From the NCBI GenBank assembly GCA_900546485.1, contig URDK01000036.1, positions 1-22,423 on the forward strand: a DNA stretch of 22,423 nt, read 5' to 3'. Numbering within the stretch: position 1 is the stretch's first letter; the number at the start of each line of letters is the position of its first letter. The DNA comes from an uncultured Eubacteriales bacterium. GTDB taxonomy: Bacteria > Bacillota > Clostridia > Oscillospirales > Oscillospiraceae. The notes under the pieces were generated by a model. It was given only the letters and a program-made list of their open reading frames with translations. It did not search any database and was not told where the DNA came from. The translations under genes and the position numbers were made by a program. Shown here piece by piece: positions 1 to 6,981 of this stretch.

Positions 1-1
1 A

Positions 2-529
2 GCGGGCGCAGCCGGGCGGCTCACCGCCGCCGAGCGCGGCACGGCCACGCACCTTGCGCTGCGATATCTCGACCTCGGCGCGCTCAGTACGCCGGAGGCC
101 GCGCGCGAGGCCGTGGACCGCCTCGCCGCCGCTGGCAAGCTCTCGGAGCGCGAGGCCGCGGCGGTGGACGCCGCGGGGCTCTGCCGCTTCGCCCTCTCGC
201 CCCTGGGGCGGAGGATAGCCGCCGCACCGCGCGTGCTGCGTGAGTTCCCCTTCGCGCTGCTCTGCCCGGCGGAGCGCTTTTTCCCCGGCACGGAGGGCGA
301 GGAGCTGCTTTTGCAGGGCGTTATCGACTGCTGCCTCATTGAGCCGGACGGCGCCGTCATCGTCGACTACAAGACCGACCGCGTCGCCCCCGGGGAGGCC
401 ACGGAGCGCGCTAAGCGCTACGCCGCGCAGCTTGACACCTACGCCTGGGCCGTCTCGCGCATCACGGGACTTGAGGTGAAGGCGAAGATAGTCTATTTCC
501 TGCGCGCCGGCGAGGCCGTGGAGCTCTGA
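2..529 (+). CDS. addA: ATP-dependent helicase/nuclease subunit A (AddA), C-terminal part
   Basis: This is the 3' end of a gene that begins before the window; the frame is open from base 2. The readable ~175 residues match the RecB-like nuclease domain that ends AddA. An early ERGTATHLAL segment carries the His of the nuclease core, a GVIDC segment carries the metal-binding Asp, and VDYKTDRV is the PD-(D/E)XK motif with the Asp and Lys. QLDTYAWAV follows, as usual in the family. AddA pairs with AddB to resect double-strand breaks up to Chi-like sites, the Gram-positive counterpart of RecBCD. The helicase domains lie outside the window. The last 37 bases overlap, antisense, the end of a small Cys-rich ORF on the minus strand. 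No terminator with a T-run follows the stop. Confidence 0.9.
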   Translation, partial: AGAAGRLTAAERGTATHLALRYLDLGALSTPEAAREAVDRLAAAGKLSEREAAAVDAAGLCRFALSPLGRRIAAAPRVLREFPFALLCPAERFFPGTEGEELLLQGVIDCCLIEPDGAVIVDYKTDRVAPGEATERAKRYAAQLDTYAWAVSRITGLEVKAKIVYFLRAGEAVEL

Positions 530-666
530 GAGCGGAGACGTGAGTTGGTTTTTACGGCTGCCTTGAGCCTGCGCTCAAGGCAGTTCGTGCATTCGCTCCG
601 GACACAGCTGAGGCACTCGGCGATGAGCTCCGGCGGGTCGGCGAGATGATAGTGCCGCTTTCTCAA
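493..666 (-). CDS. Small Cys-rich protein (57 aa), CxxC-x4-CxxC, possible
   Basis: A TTG-started frame directly follows, in the same frame, the TGA of the 87-aa Cys-rich ORF at 670-933. The protein has a C18-x2-C21-x4-C26-x2-C29 motif in the context IAECLSCVRSECTNC and a basic tail. Short proteins with this DPPE...CxxC...CxxC layout occur in phages and integrative elements of Clostridia, as I recall; the function is unknown and zinc binding is inferred. AGGAGG lies 12 bases upstream of the TTG, so translation coupled to the upstream gene is possible though the spacing is long. The 3' end overlaps the last 37 bases of addA in antisense. Alternatives are a former C-terminal extension of the 87-aa protein cut off by a TGA, or chance. 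A perfect 10-bp inverted repeat (558-583) lies inside. Confidence 0.45.
   Translation of the reverse strand: MRKRHYHLADPPELIAECLSCVRSECTNCLERRLKAAVKTNSRLRSQSSTASPARRK
558..583. repeat. Perfect inverted repeat, 10-bp arms, 6-base loop
   Basis: CTGCCTTGAG and CTCAAGGCAG flank CCTGCG. No T-run follows on either strand, so it is not a typical intrinsic terminator. It lies just after addA and inside the possible 57-aa ORF. Confidence 0.6.
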
Positions 667-669
667 GGC

Positions 670-933
670 TCAGCGACGCCTCCTTGCACCGATGAAGGCC
701 TCGATTATCGCGTTGTGACGCCGCCGGTAGGCGCTCATGCCGCGCGGTACGCTCCGGTATTCCGTGCAGTCCGCTCCGGCCGGGCAGGGCCTGCGCATGC
801 CGGTGTCGAGTATGTATTCGCAGGCGGGGATGGACTGCCTGTAACAGTCCGGGTCCGCCGCCTCAAAGTAGTGGCGGCAGCCCCTGCACCCGGACATGTC
901 CGGCGCCGGGCGGTCTGTCTTTCTCTTTTCCAT
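670..933 (-). CDS. Small Cys-rich protein (87 aa), unknown function
   Basis: The start is the ATG of MEKRKTDRP, preceded by AAGGAAGGA eight bases upstream. An in-frame ATG farther upstream would lie over operator 1 and has no good ribosome site. The protein has six cysteines: a CxxC pair (C16, C19), three single Cys spaced through the middle, and one more in CPAGADC. The segment CEYILDTGMRRPCPAG is a pattern I recall from short phage or ICE-borne proteins of Clostridia. The C-terminal third is basic and ends in four Arg. A metal-binding or DNA-associated role is inferred only. It is divergent from the XRE repressor, in the place where a cro/xis-like or early operon gene normally sits. A TTGACA-17-TATATT promoter lies upstream, and the two operator palindromes are in its leader. 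Confidence 0.7.
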   Translation of the reverse strand: MEKRKTDRPAPDMSGCRGCRHYFEAADPDCYRQSIPACEYILDTGMRRPCPAGADCTEYRSVPRGMSAYRRRHNAIIEAFIGARRRR

Positions 934-965
934 ACATGCCGTCCTTCCTTTAAAGTTGTTGACAC

Positions 966-981
966 GTACAATCATTTGTAC
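966..981. promoter_or_regulatory. Operator 1, GTACAA-N4-TTGTAC palindrome
   Basis: A perfect 6+6 inverted repeat with spacer TCAT. It shares both half-sites exactly with the palindrome at 1010-1025, centred 44 bp away (about four helical turns). Both lie in the leader of the minus-strand Cys-rich gene, in the intergenic region divergent from the XRE gene. The likely ligand is the adjacent XRE repressor (inferred). Confidence 0.75.
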
Positions 982-1009
982 TATCATAGGGCTTGAGCTC
1001 CCAAGAAAC

Positions 1010-1025
1010 GTACAAAGTTTTGTAC
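1010..1025. promoter_or_regulatory. Operator 2, GTACAA-N4-TTGTAC palindrome
   Basis: Same half-sites as 966-981, with spacer AGTT. It starts about 12 bases downstream of the minus-strand -10 box, so a bound repressor would block initiation or escape of that promoter. A degenerate third copy (GCACAA-N4-TAGTAA) is at 1075-1090, close to the XRE gene start. Confidence 0.78.
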
Positions 1026-1037
1026 ATCATGTCTCTC

Positions 1038-1066
1038 AATATAGAGTGCAAATCGGAGCTTGTCAA
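1038..1066 (-). promoter_or_regulatory. Sigma-A-type promoter for the Cys-rich gene(s)
   Basis: On the minus strand, TTGACA (1061-1066), a 17-base spacer and TATATT (1038-1043). The predicted start is near 1031, giving a leader of about 98 bases that contains both operators. Confidence 0.7.
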
Positions 1067-1121
1067 CCATAAATGCACAAAAATTAGTAAATTTGGCATT
1101 TTGACAAAAGGAGCCGGCGAG

Positions 1122-1490
1122 ATGGAAGGCATATGCGAGAGGATAGAGGCGCTGTTGAAGGAGCGGGGCATCTCGGGCTCGCGCATGAGCGCGGACCTGG
1201 GGATGAGCCGCAGTTTCATGACGGAGCTGCGCAAGGGGCGTGCAAAGGGCGTGAGCGCTGAGAATGCGGCGCGGATAGCGGAGTATCTCGGAGTCTCGAC
1301 GGACTATCTGCTGGGCAATACGGAGCGCCCGGAGCCGCAGGCCGGGGCCGATGAGGAGCTGGCCGAGTACCTCGAGGAGCTGCGCAGCCGTCCGGAGAAG
1401 CGGATGCTCTTTTCCGTGACGAAGAACGCCACCAAGGCGCAGATAGAGGCCATCGTGCGTATGATAGAGGAGATGCAGCAGGGCAAATGA
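1122..1490 (+). CDS. XRE-family transcriptional repressor (ImmR/cI-like)
   Basis: This 122-aa protein has an N-terminal HTH_XRE domain at about residues 5-65: helices around RIEALLKERGISGSRMSADLGMS, a recognition helix near SRSFMTELRKG, then VSAENAARIAEYLGVSTDYLLG, which is typical of the family. The C-terminal half is helical and probably serves dimerisation or contact with the protease. The ATG at 1122 is chosen because AAAGGAG sits eight bases upstream; a longer frame upstream runs through the operators. The stop overlaps the next start by four bases (ATGA), so repressor and protease should be co-translated. By analogy with ImmR/ImmA of ICEBs1 and many prophages, the protein should bind the GTACAA palindromes and be removed by the neighbouring protease. 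Its own promoter is not clear to me. Confidence 0.88.
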   Translation: MEGICERIEALLKERGISGSRMSADLGMSRSFMTELRKGRAKGVSAENAARIAEYLGVSTDYLLGNTERPEPQAGADEELAEYLEELRSRPEKRMLFSVTKNATKAQIEAIVRMIEEMQQGK

Positions 1491-1885
1491 GCTATGTTGA
1501 GGGCGTGGACTACTGGGTGCGCCTCGTGGAGTTCCTGAGCATGGCGTCGAGCGCGGTGACCGTCTCGAACGGGGACGGCACGTTTACCATATACATAAAC
1601 ACGCGTTTCAGCCCTGAGCGCCGTGCCGAGGGCCTGCGGCACGAGCTGCGCCATCTCGAGGAGGAGCACTTTTACCGCGACGAGTACGGTATCTGCGAGA
1701 TAGAGGCGGCGGCGAACGGGCTGCTGACGCTCTCAGAGCCCGCGCGCGGCCCCCAGCCCGCGGCGGATCCGGGGGGCAGGAGCATCAGGCTCTACCCGAA
1801 CACGGGCGCCGTGCTGGAGGATTTCCTCCGCCGGGCCTCGCCGGAGTCGATAAAGCGCCTGCGCGAGGCGGGACTTGAGCTCTGA
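1487..1885 (+). CDS. ImmA/IrrE-type zinc metalloprotease
   Basis: This 132-aa protein carries HELRH (H52, E53, H56), the zinc-binding and catalytic motif. It is followed by a Glu-containing segment EIEAAAN (about 71-77), where ImmA/IrrE proteins have their third zinc ligand. A short beta-rich stretch (TVSNGDGTFTIYINTRF) precedes the motif, as in the family. Known members cleave the partner XRE repressor and so derepress a mobile element or stress genes. The ATGA overlap with the upstream repressor supports a matched pair. The C-terminal ~45 residues, proline-rich then helical, could be a sensing or repressor-binding part. No integrase, excisionase or conjugation gene is near, so this is an orphan module or an element remnant. 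The next gene, murI, has its own promoter. Confidence 0.85.
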   Translation: MSYVEGVDYWVRLVEFLSMASSAVTVSNGDGTFTIYINTRFSPERRAEGLRHELRHLEEEHFYRDEYGICEIEAAANGLLTLSEPARGPQPAADPGGRSIRLYPNTGAVLEDFLRRASPESIKRLREAGLEL

Positions 1886-1888
1886 GCC

Positions 1889-1917
1889 TTGCAAAAGCGG
1901 CGCGGGAATGCTAAAAT
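1889..1917 (+). promoter_or_regulatory. Promoter for murI
   Basis: TTGCAA (1889-1894), a 17-base spacer and TAAAAT (1912-1917); a second -10-like TATAAT lies at 1932-1937. The -35 box begins just after the stop of the protease gene. Confidence 0.6.
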
Positions 1918-1966
1918 ATCCCCCCGGCGAATATAATTATGAGAATCACCTTCCTTCGGAGGAGAC

Positions 1967-2776
1967 ATGGATTACAGACCAGTCGGAATTTTTGATTCAG
2001 GCATGGGCGGCCTTACCTCTGTGCGCGTGCTGCGCGAGCTGCTGCCCGGCGAGGACATAGCCTATCTGGGCGACACGGCCCGCGTGCCCTACGGCGGTCG
2101 CAGCGTGGCGGAGCTCATCGAGATCGCGGAGAGCGACGCGCGCTTTCTCCGTGCAAGGGCGATAAAGGCCATGCTCGTGGCCTGCGGCACAGTGAGCTCG
2201 AACTGCCTCGACGAGGTGGAGCAGACGGCGGGCGTGCCGGTCATCGGCGTTGTCAAGCCCGCGGCGGCGGAGGCGGCGGCGAGCACGAAAAACGGTTGCG
2301 TAGGCGTGCTCTCCACCGTGGCGACGATGCGCTCGGGCGCCTTTGTGCGGGAGCTGAAGGCCATAGACCCGGCCATAGAGCCCGTGGCCTCGGGCAGCCC
2401 GCGCCTCGTGCCGCTGGTGGAGGCGGGCAGGGCCGATCCCTCTGACCCCGAGGTCGCCTCGGCGGTCGAGGAGTGTTTGCGCGAGGTGCGCGAGGCGGGC
2501 GTGGATACGCTCATCCTCGGCTGCACCCACTTCCCGCTGCTCTCGGAGGCCATCGCAGCCTACATGGGCGAGGGCGTGACGCTGATAGACTCCGGCGCCG
2601 CGGGAGCCCGCGCGCTCTCGGCGCTGCTGGAGAAGAACGGCCTGCGCTCGCCCCGGCGCGCCCACGGCCGCACCGCCTGCTACGCCAGCGGCGACCCCGT
2701 CGAGTTCGCCCGCGTGGCGGAGATCTTCCTCAGACGCGATATGTCGAACACCGTGTTCAAAACTGCGGTGCTGTGA
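1967..2776 (+). CDS. murI: Glutamate racemase
   Basis: This 269-aa enzyme interconverts L- and D-glutamate and supplies D-Glu for peptidoglycan. It begins with GIFDSGMGG (D10, S11), the substrate-binding loop of the family. The two catalytic cysteines are C73 in ACGTVSSN and C186 in LGCTHFP, with H188 next to the second. YLGDTARVPYG is also conserved. In the first cysteine motif, the usual C-N-T is C-G-T here; I believe this variant is common in related Clostridia. The length is normal. GGAGGAG precedes the ATG closely. The gene stands alone between its promoter and a strong intrinsic terminator. Confidence 0.95.
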   Translation: MDYRPVGIFDSGMGGLTSVRVLRELLPGEDIAYLGDTARVPYGGRSVAELIEIAESDARFLRARAIKAMLVACGTVSSNCLDEVEQTAGVPVIGVVKPAAAEAAASTKNGCVGVLSTVATMRSGAFVRELKAIDPAIEPVASGSPRLVPLVEAGRADPSDPEVASAVEECLREVREAGVDTLILGCTHFPLLSEAIAAYMGEGVTLIDSGAAGARALSALLEKNGLRSPRRAHGRTACYASGDPVEFARVAEIFLRRDMSNTVFKTAVL

Positions 2777-2804
2777 AAAAAGCCGCTTTATCGCGGCTTT
2801 TTTT
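2777..2804 (+). terminator. Intrinsic terminator after murI
   Basis: A-tract, AGCCGC stem, six-base loop TTTATC, GCGGCT stem, then a seven-T run beginning at the last stem base. It begins directly after the murI stop. Confidence 0.9.
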
Positions 2805-2825
2805 CGTATCGCGCGGAGATTTAAC

Positions 2826-2853
2826 TTGACATCTCGCCAGCTCGTGGTAATAT
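2826..2853 (+). promoter_or_regulatory. Promoter of the histidine operon
   Basis: TTGACA (2826-2831), a 16-base spacer and an extended -10, TGG-TAATAT (2845-2853). It is the only convincing promoter upstream of hisZ and leaves a leader of only about 45 bases. Confidence 0.7.
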
Positions 2854-2855
2854 AT

Positions 2856-2873
2856 TAGCGTGCTATCACATTA
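2856..2873. promoter_or_regulatory. Candidate operator of the his operon
   Basis: An imperfect dyad of the form TAnnGTGnTAnCACnnTA, centred just downstream of the -10 box. A nearby TGCTA-N6-TAGCA repeat (2861-2876) overlaps it. The leader is far too short for a T-box, so repression at this site is the simplest control. A TrpR-like YerC/HisR regulator is a candidate by family knowledge, but that gene is not in the window. Confidence 0.45.
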
Positions 2874-2904
2874 GCAAGGTAAAGTGAAACGCGGAGGACA
2901 GGCA

Positions 2905-4023
2905 ATGGAGAGCATACTGAGGCGGGAGGAGCGCATAGTCTTCGGCTTGCGCGCGCTGTATTCGAGGTTCGGGTACCGGCCCTACCGCATGAGCAAATTT
3001 GAAGAATACGACCTCTACGCGGGCAACAGGAGCTTCCTGCCGAGCGGCGGGGTCATCACGTTCACGGACACGAACGGCCGCCTCATGGCGCTCAAGCCGG
3101 ACGTGACGCTGTCGATAGCGAAGAACCTGGGCGGCGGGCCGGACTCCGCGGCGGAGAAGCTCTATTATGACGAGAGCGTATACCGCGCGCCGGACTCGGG
3201 CCTGGGCTTTCAGGAGATAACGCAGGCGGGGCTGGAGTACCTCGGCCCCGTGGACGGCTATGTGCAGGGCGAGGTGGCCATGCTGGCCGCGCGGAGCCTG
3301 GGGGAGATAGCGCCGGACTGGGTGCTGGACCTCTCGCACATGGGCTATCTCTGCGCCCTGGTGGACGAGCTGGGGCTCAGAGGCCCGGAGCGGGCGGAGC
3401 TGCTGCGCGCTGTGGGCAGCAGGAGCGCTCAAGCGATGCGCGCGGTGTGCGAGGCCTCGGGTGCGCCGGAGGAGCCGGCGGAGCGGCTCATACGCCTCGT
3501 GGAGCTCTACGGCCCGGCGACGGAGCTGCTGCCGGAGCTGCGCGCGTGCGCGGCGACGGAAGCGGAGCTGGCCGCAGCGGACGAGCTGGAGGACACGGTG
3601 CGCGTCCTCGGGAGCTTCGGCTGCCTGGGCGGCGTGAACATAGACCTCAGCATAACCTGCGACACGGAGTATTATAACGGCCTGGTGTTCAAGGGCTACG
3701 TCCCCGGCGCGCCCTCGGCGGTGCTCTCCGGCGGGCGCTACGACAGCCTGATGCGCAAGCTGGGCAAGGACGAGCAGGCCATTGGCTTTGCGGTGTACCT
3801 GAACCTGCTCGAGCGCCTGGGCGGCGCGGAGCCGGAGTACGACGCGGACGTGCTGCTCATCCCCGACGGCGAGACGCCGGAGGAGCTGGCGGGCGTGGTG
3901 CGGGAGCTGACGGACTCGGGCCGGAGCGTCCGGGTGCAGAGGGGGGCGTCCCCCTCGCTGCGCTGCCGCACGGTGATGAAAATGATGGACGGGAGGCCTG
4001 TTGAGCTTGAAGCAGACGATTGA
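2905..4023 (+). CDS. hisZ: ATP phosphoribosyltransferase regulatory subunit HisZ
   Basis: This 372-aa HisRS paralogue has lost tRNA charging and serves as the regulatory and activating partner of short-form HisG. Class II synthetase motifs are visible: SFLPSGGVITFTDTNGRLMALKPDVTLSIAK, split by the family's motif 2 loop, then GFQEITQAGLEYLG, then the motif 3-like LSGGRYDSLMRKLG. The anticodon-binding domain is absent, as expected. The ATG at 2905 has CGGAGGA six bases upstream; a GTG at 2884 is also in frame but lies before that ribosome site. It is the first gene of the nine-gene his operon. The end overlaps hisG by about 20 bases, consistent with stoichiometric production of the hetero-octamer. 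Confidence 0.92.
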   Translation: MESILRREERIVFGLRALYSRFGYRPYRMSKFEEYDLYAGNRSFLPSGGVITFTDTNGRLMALKPDVTLSIAKNLGGGPDSAAEKLYYDESVYRAPDSGLGFQEITQAGLEYLGPVDGYVQGEVAMLAARSLGEIAPDWVLDLSHMGYLCALVDELGLRGPERAELLRAVGSRSAQAMRAVCEASGAPEEPAERLIRLVELYGPATELLPELRACAATEAELAAADELEDTVRVLGSFGCLGGVNIDLSITCDTEYYNGLVFKGYVPGAPSAVLSGGRYDSLMRKLGKDEQAIGFAVYLNLLERLGGAEPEYDADVLLIPDGETPEELAGVVRELTDSGRSVRVQRGASPSLRCRTVMKMMDGRPVELEADD

Positions 4024-4645
4024 CATAGCCCTGCCGAAGGGCAGGCTGGGCGAACAGGTCTACGACATGTTCGAGCGCTCGGGCTGCGGCTGCCCGGGCA
4101 TAAGGGAGGACAGCCGCAAGCTCATCTTTGAAAACCCGGATACGGGGATGCGCTTTTTCTGGGTCAAGCCCTCGGACGTGGCCATATACGTCGAGCGCGG
4201 CGCGGCGGACATAGGCGTCGCGGGGCGGGACATACTGCTTGAGTACTCGCCGGACGTGTACGAGCTCCTAGACCTCGGCATAGGCCGCTGCCGCATGTGC
4301 GTGGCGGGGAAGGCCGAGCAGCGCCGGGAGGCGGAGACGCTCCGCGTGGCGACCAAGTTCCCCAACATCGCGACCCGCTATTTCCAGGGCCGGGGCCGCG
4401 CCATAGACATCATAAAACTCAACGGCTCCATAGAGCTCGCGCCCATACTCGGCCTCTCGGACGTCATCGTGGACATCGTCGAGACGGGCACGACGCTCAG
4501 GGAGAACGACCTGCACGTGCTGGAGACGATACTCCCCATAAGCGCGCGGCTCATCGCCAACAAGGCGAGTTTCAAGTTCAAATACGAGGGCATAAGCCGC
4601 CTCAAAAAGCTCATAGGCGAGGCGGCGGAAGGAGGAAGAGCGTGA
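4001..4645 (+). CDS. hisG: ATP phosphoribosyltransferase, short-form catalytic subunit
   Basis: This enzyme catalyses the first step of histidine synthesis, joining PRPP and ATP to give phosphoribosyl-ATP. ALPKGRL is near the N-terminus, GAADIGVAGRD is at about 68-77, and the PRPP-binding loop DIVETGTTLREN is at about 158-169. The protein ends at about 214 residues and lacks the C-terminal regulatory domain of the long form, so it needs HisZ, which is encoded just upstream. Two in-frame TTG codons (4001, 4007) could start it. GGGAGG (3991-3996) is 4 bases from the first and 10 from the second, so the start is uncertain by two residues. The start lies inside hisZ. Confidence 0.94.
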   Translation: MSLKQTIDIALPKGRLGEQVYDMFERSGCGCPGIREDSRKLIFENPDTGMRFFWVKPSDVAIYVERGAADIGVAGRDILLEYSPDVYELLDLGIGRCRMCVAGKAEQRREAETLRVATKFPNIATRYFQGRGRAIDIIKLNGSIELAPILGLSDVIVDIVETGTTLRENDLHVLETILPISARLIANKASFKFKYEGISRLKKLIGEAAEGGRA

Positions 4646-5925
4646 TGATAAAGATAATGCGCAGCAGCGAGACGGCGGCCTCGGAGCTCTTTGCGAGGAC
4701 GGCCTCGGAGCGGGACGTCTCCGGCACCGTGGCGGAGATAATCGCAAACGTGCGCGCTCACGGCGACGCGGCGCTCTGTGAGTACAACGCGAAATTCGAC
4801 CGCGCTGAGGGCGTCGCGCTCGAGGTAACGGCCGAGGAGCTGGACGCGGCGGTCAAGGCCGTCGACCCGGAATTTCTCCGCGTGCTCGAGCGCGCGGGCG
4901 CGAACATCCGCGCTTTCCACGAGCGGCAGCTGCAGCGCGACTATATACTCACGCGGCCCGACGGCTCCATGCTCGGCCAGCGCATCATCCCCATGCAGCG
5001 CGTGGGCCTCTATATACCCGGCGGCACGGCGGCCTATCCCTCCTCGGTACTGATGAACTGCATCCCCGCCAAGATCGCGGGCGTGGATGAGATAGTCATG
5101 ACCACCCCGGCCTCGGGCGGCGAGGTCAGCCCCGCCATCCTCGCGGCGGCAAAGGTCGCGGGCGTGGACCGCGTGTTCCGCGTCGGCGGCGCGCAGGCCG
5201 TCGCGGCGCTGGCCTACGGCACGGAGACCATTCCGCGCGTGGACAAGATAGTCGGCCCCGGCAACGCCTTCGTCGCGGAGGCAAAGCGCCAGGTGTTCGG
5301 CCAGGTGGCCATAGACATGATAGCCGGGCCGAGCGAGATACTCATCGTCGCGGACAAGAGCGCCGACCCCGTCTGGCTCGCCGCGGACATGCTCTCCCAG
5401 GCCGAGCACGATAAGCTCGCCACGGCCATACTCATAACTGACAGCGCCGCGCTCGCGGAAAAGACCGCCGCGGAGCTGGAGGCCCAGCTCGAGGTATTGC
5501 CCAGGAAAGATATCGCGGGCGCGTCCGTCGAGGCAAACGGCAAGATAATCGTCACGGACGACCTCTCCGAGGCGGTGGACATCGCAAACGAGATAGCGCC
5601 GGAGCACCTCGAGCTCTGCGTTGAGCGCCCCTTCGACTGGCTGGGCCGCGTGCGGAACGCGGGCTCCGTGTTCCTCGGCCACTACTGCCCGGAGCCGCTG
5701 GGCGACTACCTCTCCGGCACGAACCACACCCTGCCCACCATGGGCACGGCGCGTTTCTCGAGCCCCCTCGGCGTGGACGACTTCATAAAGCGCAGCTACT
5801 TCTCCTACTACACGGCCGAGGGCCTCGAGTCCGTGGCCGACGACGTGGCGCTCTTTGCCGACACCGAGGGATTGCACGCCCACGCCGTCTCCGCCACGAT
5901 AAGGCGAAGGGGGCGGAGCGAATGA
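4645..5925 (+). CDS. hisD: Histidinol dehydrogenase
   Basis: This 426-aa zinc- and NAD-dependent enzyme oxidises histidinol to histidine in the last two steps. Conserved blocks in order are GLYIPGGTAAYPSSVLMN, VDKIVGPGNAFV, GPSEILIVAD, LSQAEHD (zinc ligands), IAPEHLEL, and LGDYLSGTNHTLPT followed by FSSPLGVDDFIK. Length is typical. ATG 4645 shares a base with the hisG stop (TGATG) and has GGAGG nine bases upstream; GTG 4642 is a possible one-codon-longer start. The gene ends in an ATGA overlap with hisC. Confidence 0.96.
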   Translation: MIKIMRSSETAASELFARTASERDVSGTVAEIIANVRAHGDAALCEYNAKFDRAEGVALEVTAEELDAAVKAVDPEFLRVLERAGANIRAFHERQLQRDYILTRPDGSMLGQRIIPMQRVGLYIPGGTAAYPSSVLMNCIPAKIAGVDEIVMTTPASGGEVSPAILAAAKVAGVDRVFRVGGAQAVAALAYGTETIPRVDKIVGPGNAFVAEAKRQVFGQVAIDMIAGPSEILIVADKSADPVWLAADMLSQAEHDKLATAILITDSAALAEKTAAELEAQLEVLPRKDIAGASVEANGKIIVTDDLSEAVDIANEIAPEHLELCVERPFDWLGRVRNAGSVFLGHYCPEPLGDYLSGTNHTLPTMGTARFSSPLGVDDFIKRSYFSYYTAEGLESVADDVALFADTEGLHAHAVSATIRRRGRSE

Positions 5926-6977
5926 GCCGCTATCTCGACAGCAAATTCGCCGCGCTGGAGCCATATGTGCCGGGCGAGCAGCCCAAGGACAGGCCCTATA
6001 TCAAGCTCAACGCCAACGAGTCGCCCTACCCGCCCTCTCCGCTGGTGCTTGAGGCGCTGCGTTCGGCTGAGGCTGGGGCGCTGAACCTCTACCCGGACGC
6101 GGCCTGCCGCGAGCTCACGGAGCTGCTTGCGAAGCACCTGGGCGTGGGGGAGGGGAACATTCTCCTCGCAAACGGCTCGGACGACATCCTCAACTTCTGC
6201 TTCCTCGCCTTCTGCGAGCGCGGAGTGGTGTTCCCGGACATCAGCTACGGCTTTTACGAGGTCTTTGCGGACCTCTACCACATAGACGCGCTCCGCCCGA
6301 AGATGGGCGAGGGCCTGACAATAGACCCCGCGGACTACACGGGCACGGGCCGCTGCGTGGTCATCGCGAACCCCAACGCCCAGACGGGCGTGGCGTTGCC
6401 GCTCGAGGCCGTGGAGGGCATCGTGAAGGGCAGCCCGGAGAGCGTCGTAGTCGTGGACGAGGCCTACGTCGATTTCGGCGGCGAGACGGCCGTGCCGCTG
6501 GTGACGAAGTACGATAACGTCCTCGTCGTGCGGACATTTTCGAAGTCCGCGTCCCTCGCGGGCGCGCGCCTCGGCTACGCCGTGGGCCCCGAGGAGCTCA
6601 TCGAGGACCTCAAGAAGCTCAAATACTCCACGAACCCGTACAGCGTGAACCGCACGGCCCTCATCGCCGGGGCCGCGGCCATCAAGGACTGGTCGTACAG
6701 CGCGGGAAACTGCCGCTCCATCGCCTCGGAGCGGGAGCGCTTGGCCTCGGAGCTTGCCGCGCGCGGCTTTGAGCTCACGGACTCGAGCGCAAACTTCGTC
6801 CTTGCAAAGCCGCGCGGCATCGAGGCAAAGGCGTACATGGAGGCGCTCAAAGAGCGCGGCATCCTCATCCGCTACCTGGGCGGCGCGCTTGCCGACCGGG
6901 TGCGCATCACGATAGGCACGCCGGGGCAGATGGACGCGCTGCTCGAGGCGACGGACGAGATATTGAAACGGAGCTGA
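5922..6977 (+). CDS. hisC: Histidinol-phosphate aminotransferase
   Basis: This 351-aa PLP enzyme of fold type I transaminates imidazole-acetol phosphate with glutamate. LNANESPYPPSP lies near the N-terminus, LANGSDDIL at about 82-90, NPNAQTG (usually NPNNPTG) at about 150-156, VVDEAYVDF with the cofactor Asp at 179, and RTFSKSASLAGARLGYAVG with the Schiff-base Lys at 208. It starts in a four-base overlap with hisD and ends four bases before hisB. Nothing suggests another aminotransferase role beyond the usual possible side activity on aromatic amino acids. Confidence 0.95.
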   Translation: MSRYLDSKFAALEPYVPGEQPKDRPYIKLNANESPYPPSPLVLEALRSAEAGALNLYPDAACRELTELLAKHLGVGEGNILLANGSDDILNFCFLAFCERGVVFPDISYGFYEVFADLYHIDALRPKMGEGLTIDPADYTGTGRCVVIANPNAQTGVALPLEAVEGIVKGSPESVVVVDEAYVDFGGETAVPLVTKYDNVLVVRTFSKSASLAGARLGYAVGPEELIEDLKKLKYSTNPYSVNRTALIAGAAAIKDWSYSAGNCRSIASERERLASELAARGFELTDSSANFVLAKPRGIEAKAYMEALKERGILIRYLGGALADRVRITIGTPGQMDALLEATDEILKRS

Positions 6978-6981
6978 GAAC

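Noticed and set aside
993..1121. Upstream extension of the XRE repressor frame
   Set aside because: It would code through operator 2 and AT-rich promoter sequence; the ATG at 1122 has a good ribosome site.
2805..2904. T-box or histidine leader peptide before hisZ
   Set aside because: The transcript leader is only about 45 bases and has no T-box consensus or His codon run.
4378..5964. 528-aa open frame on minus, antisense to hisD
   Set aside because: Arg/His/Gly-rich shadow of hisD codons with no recognisable domain.
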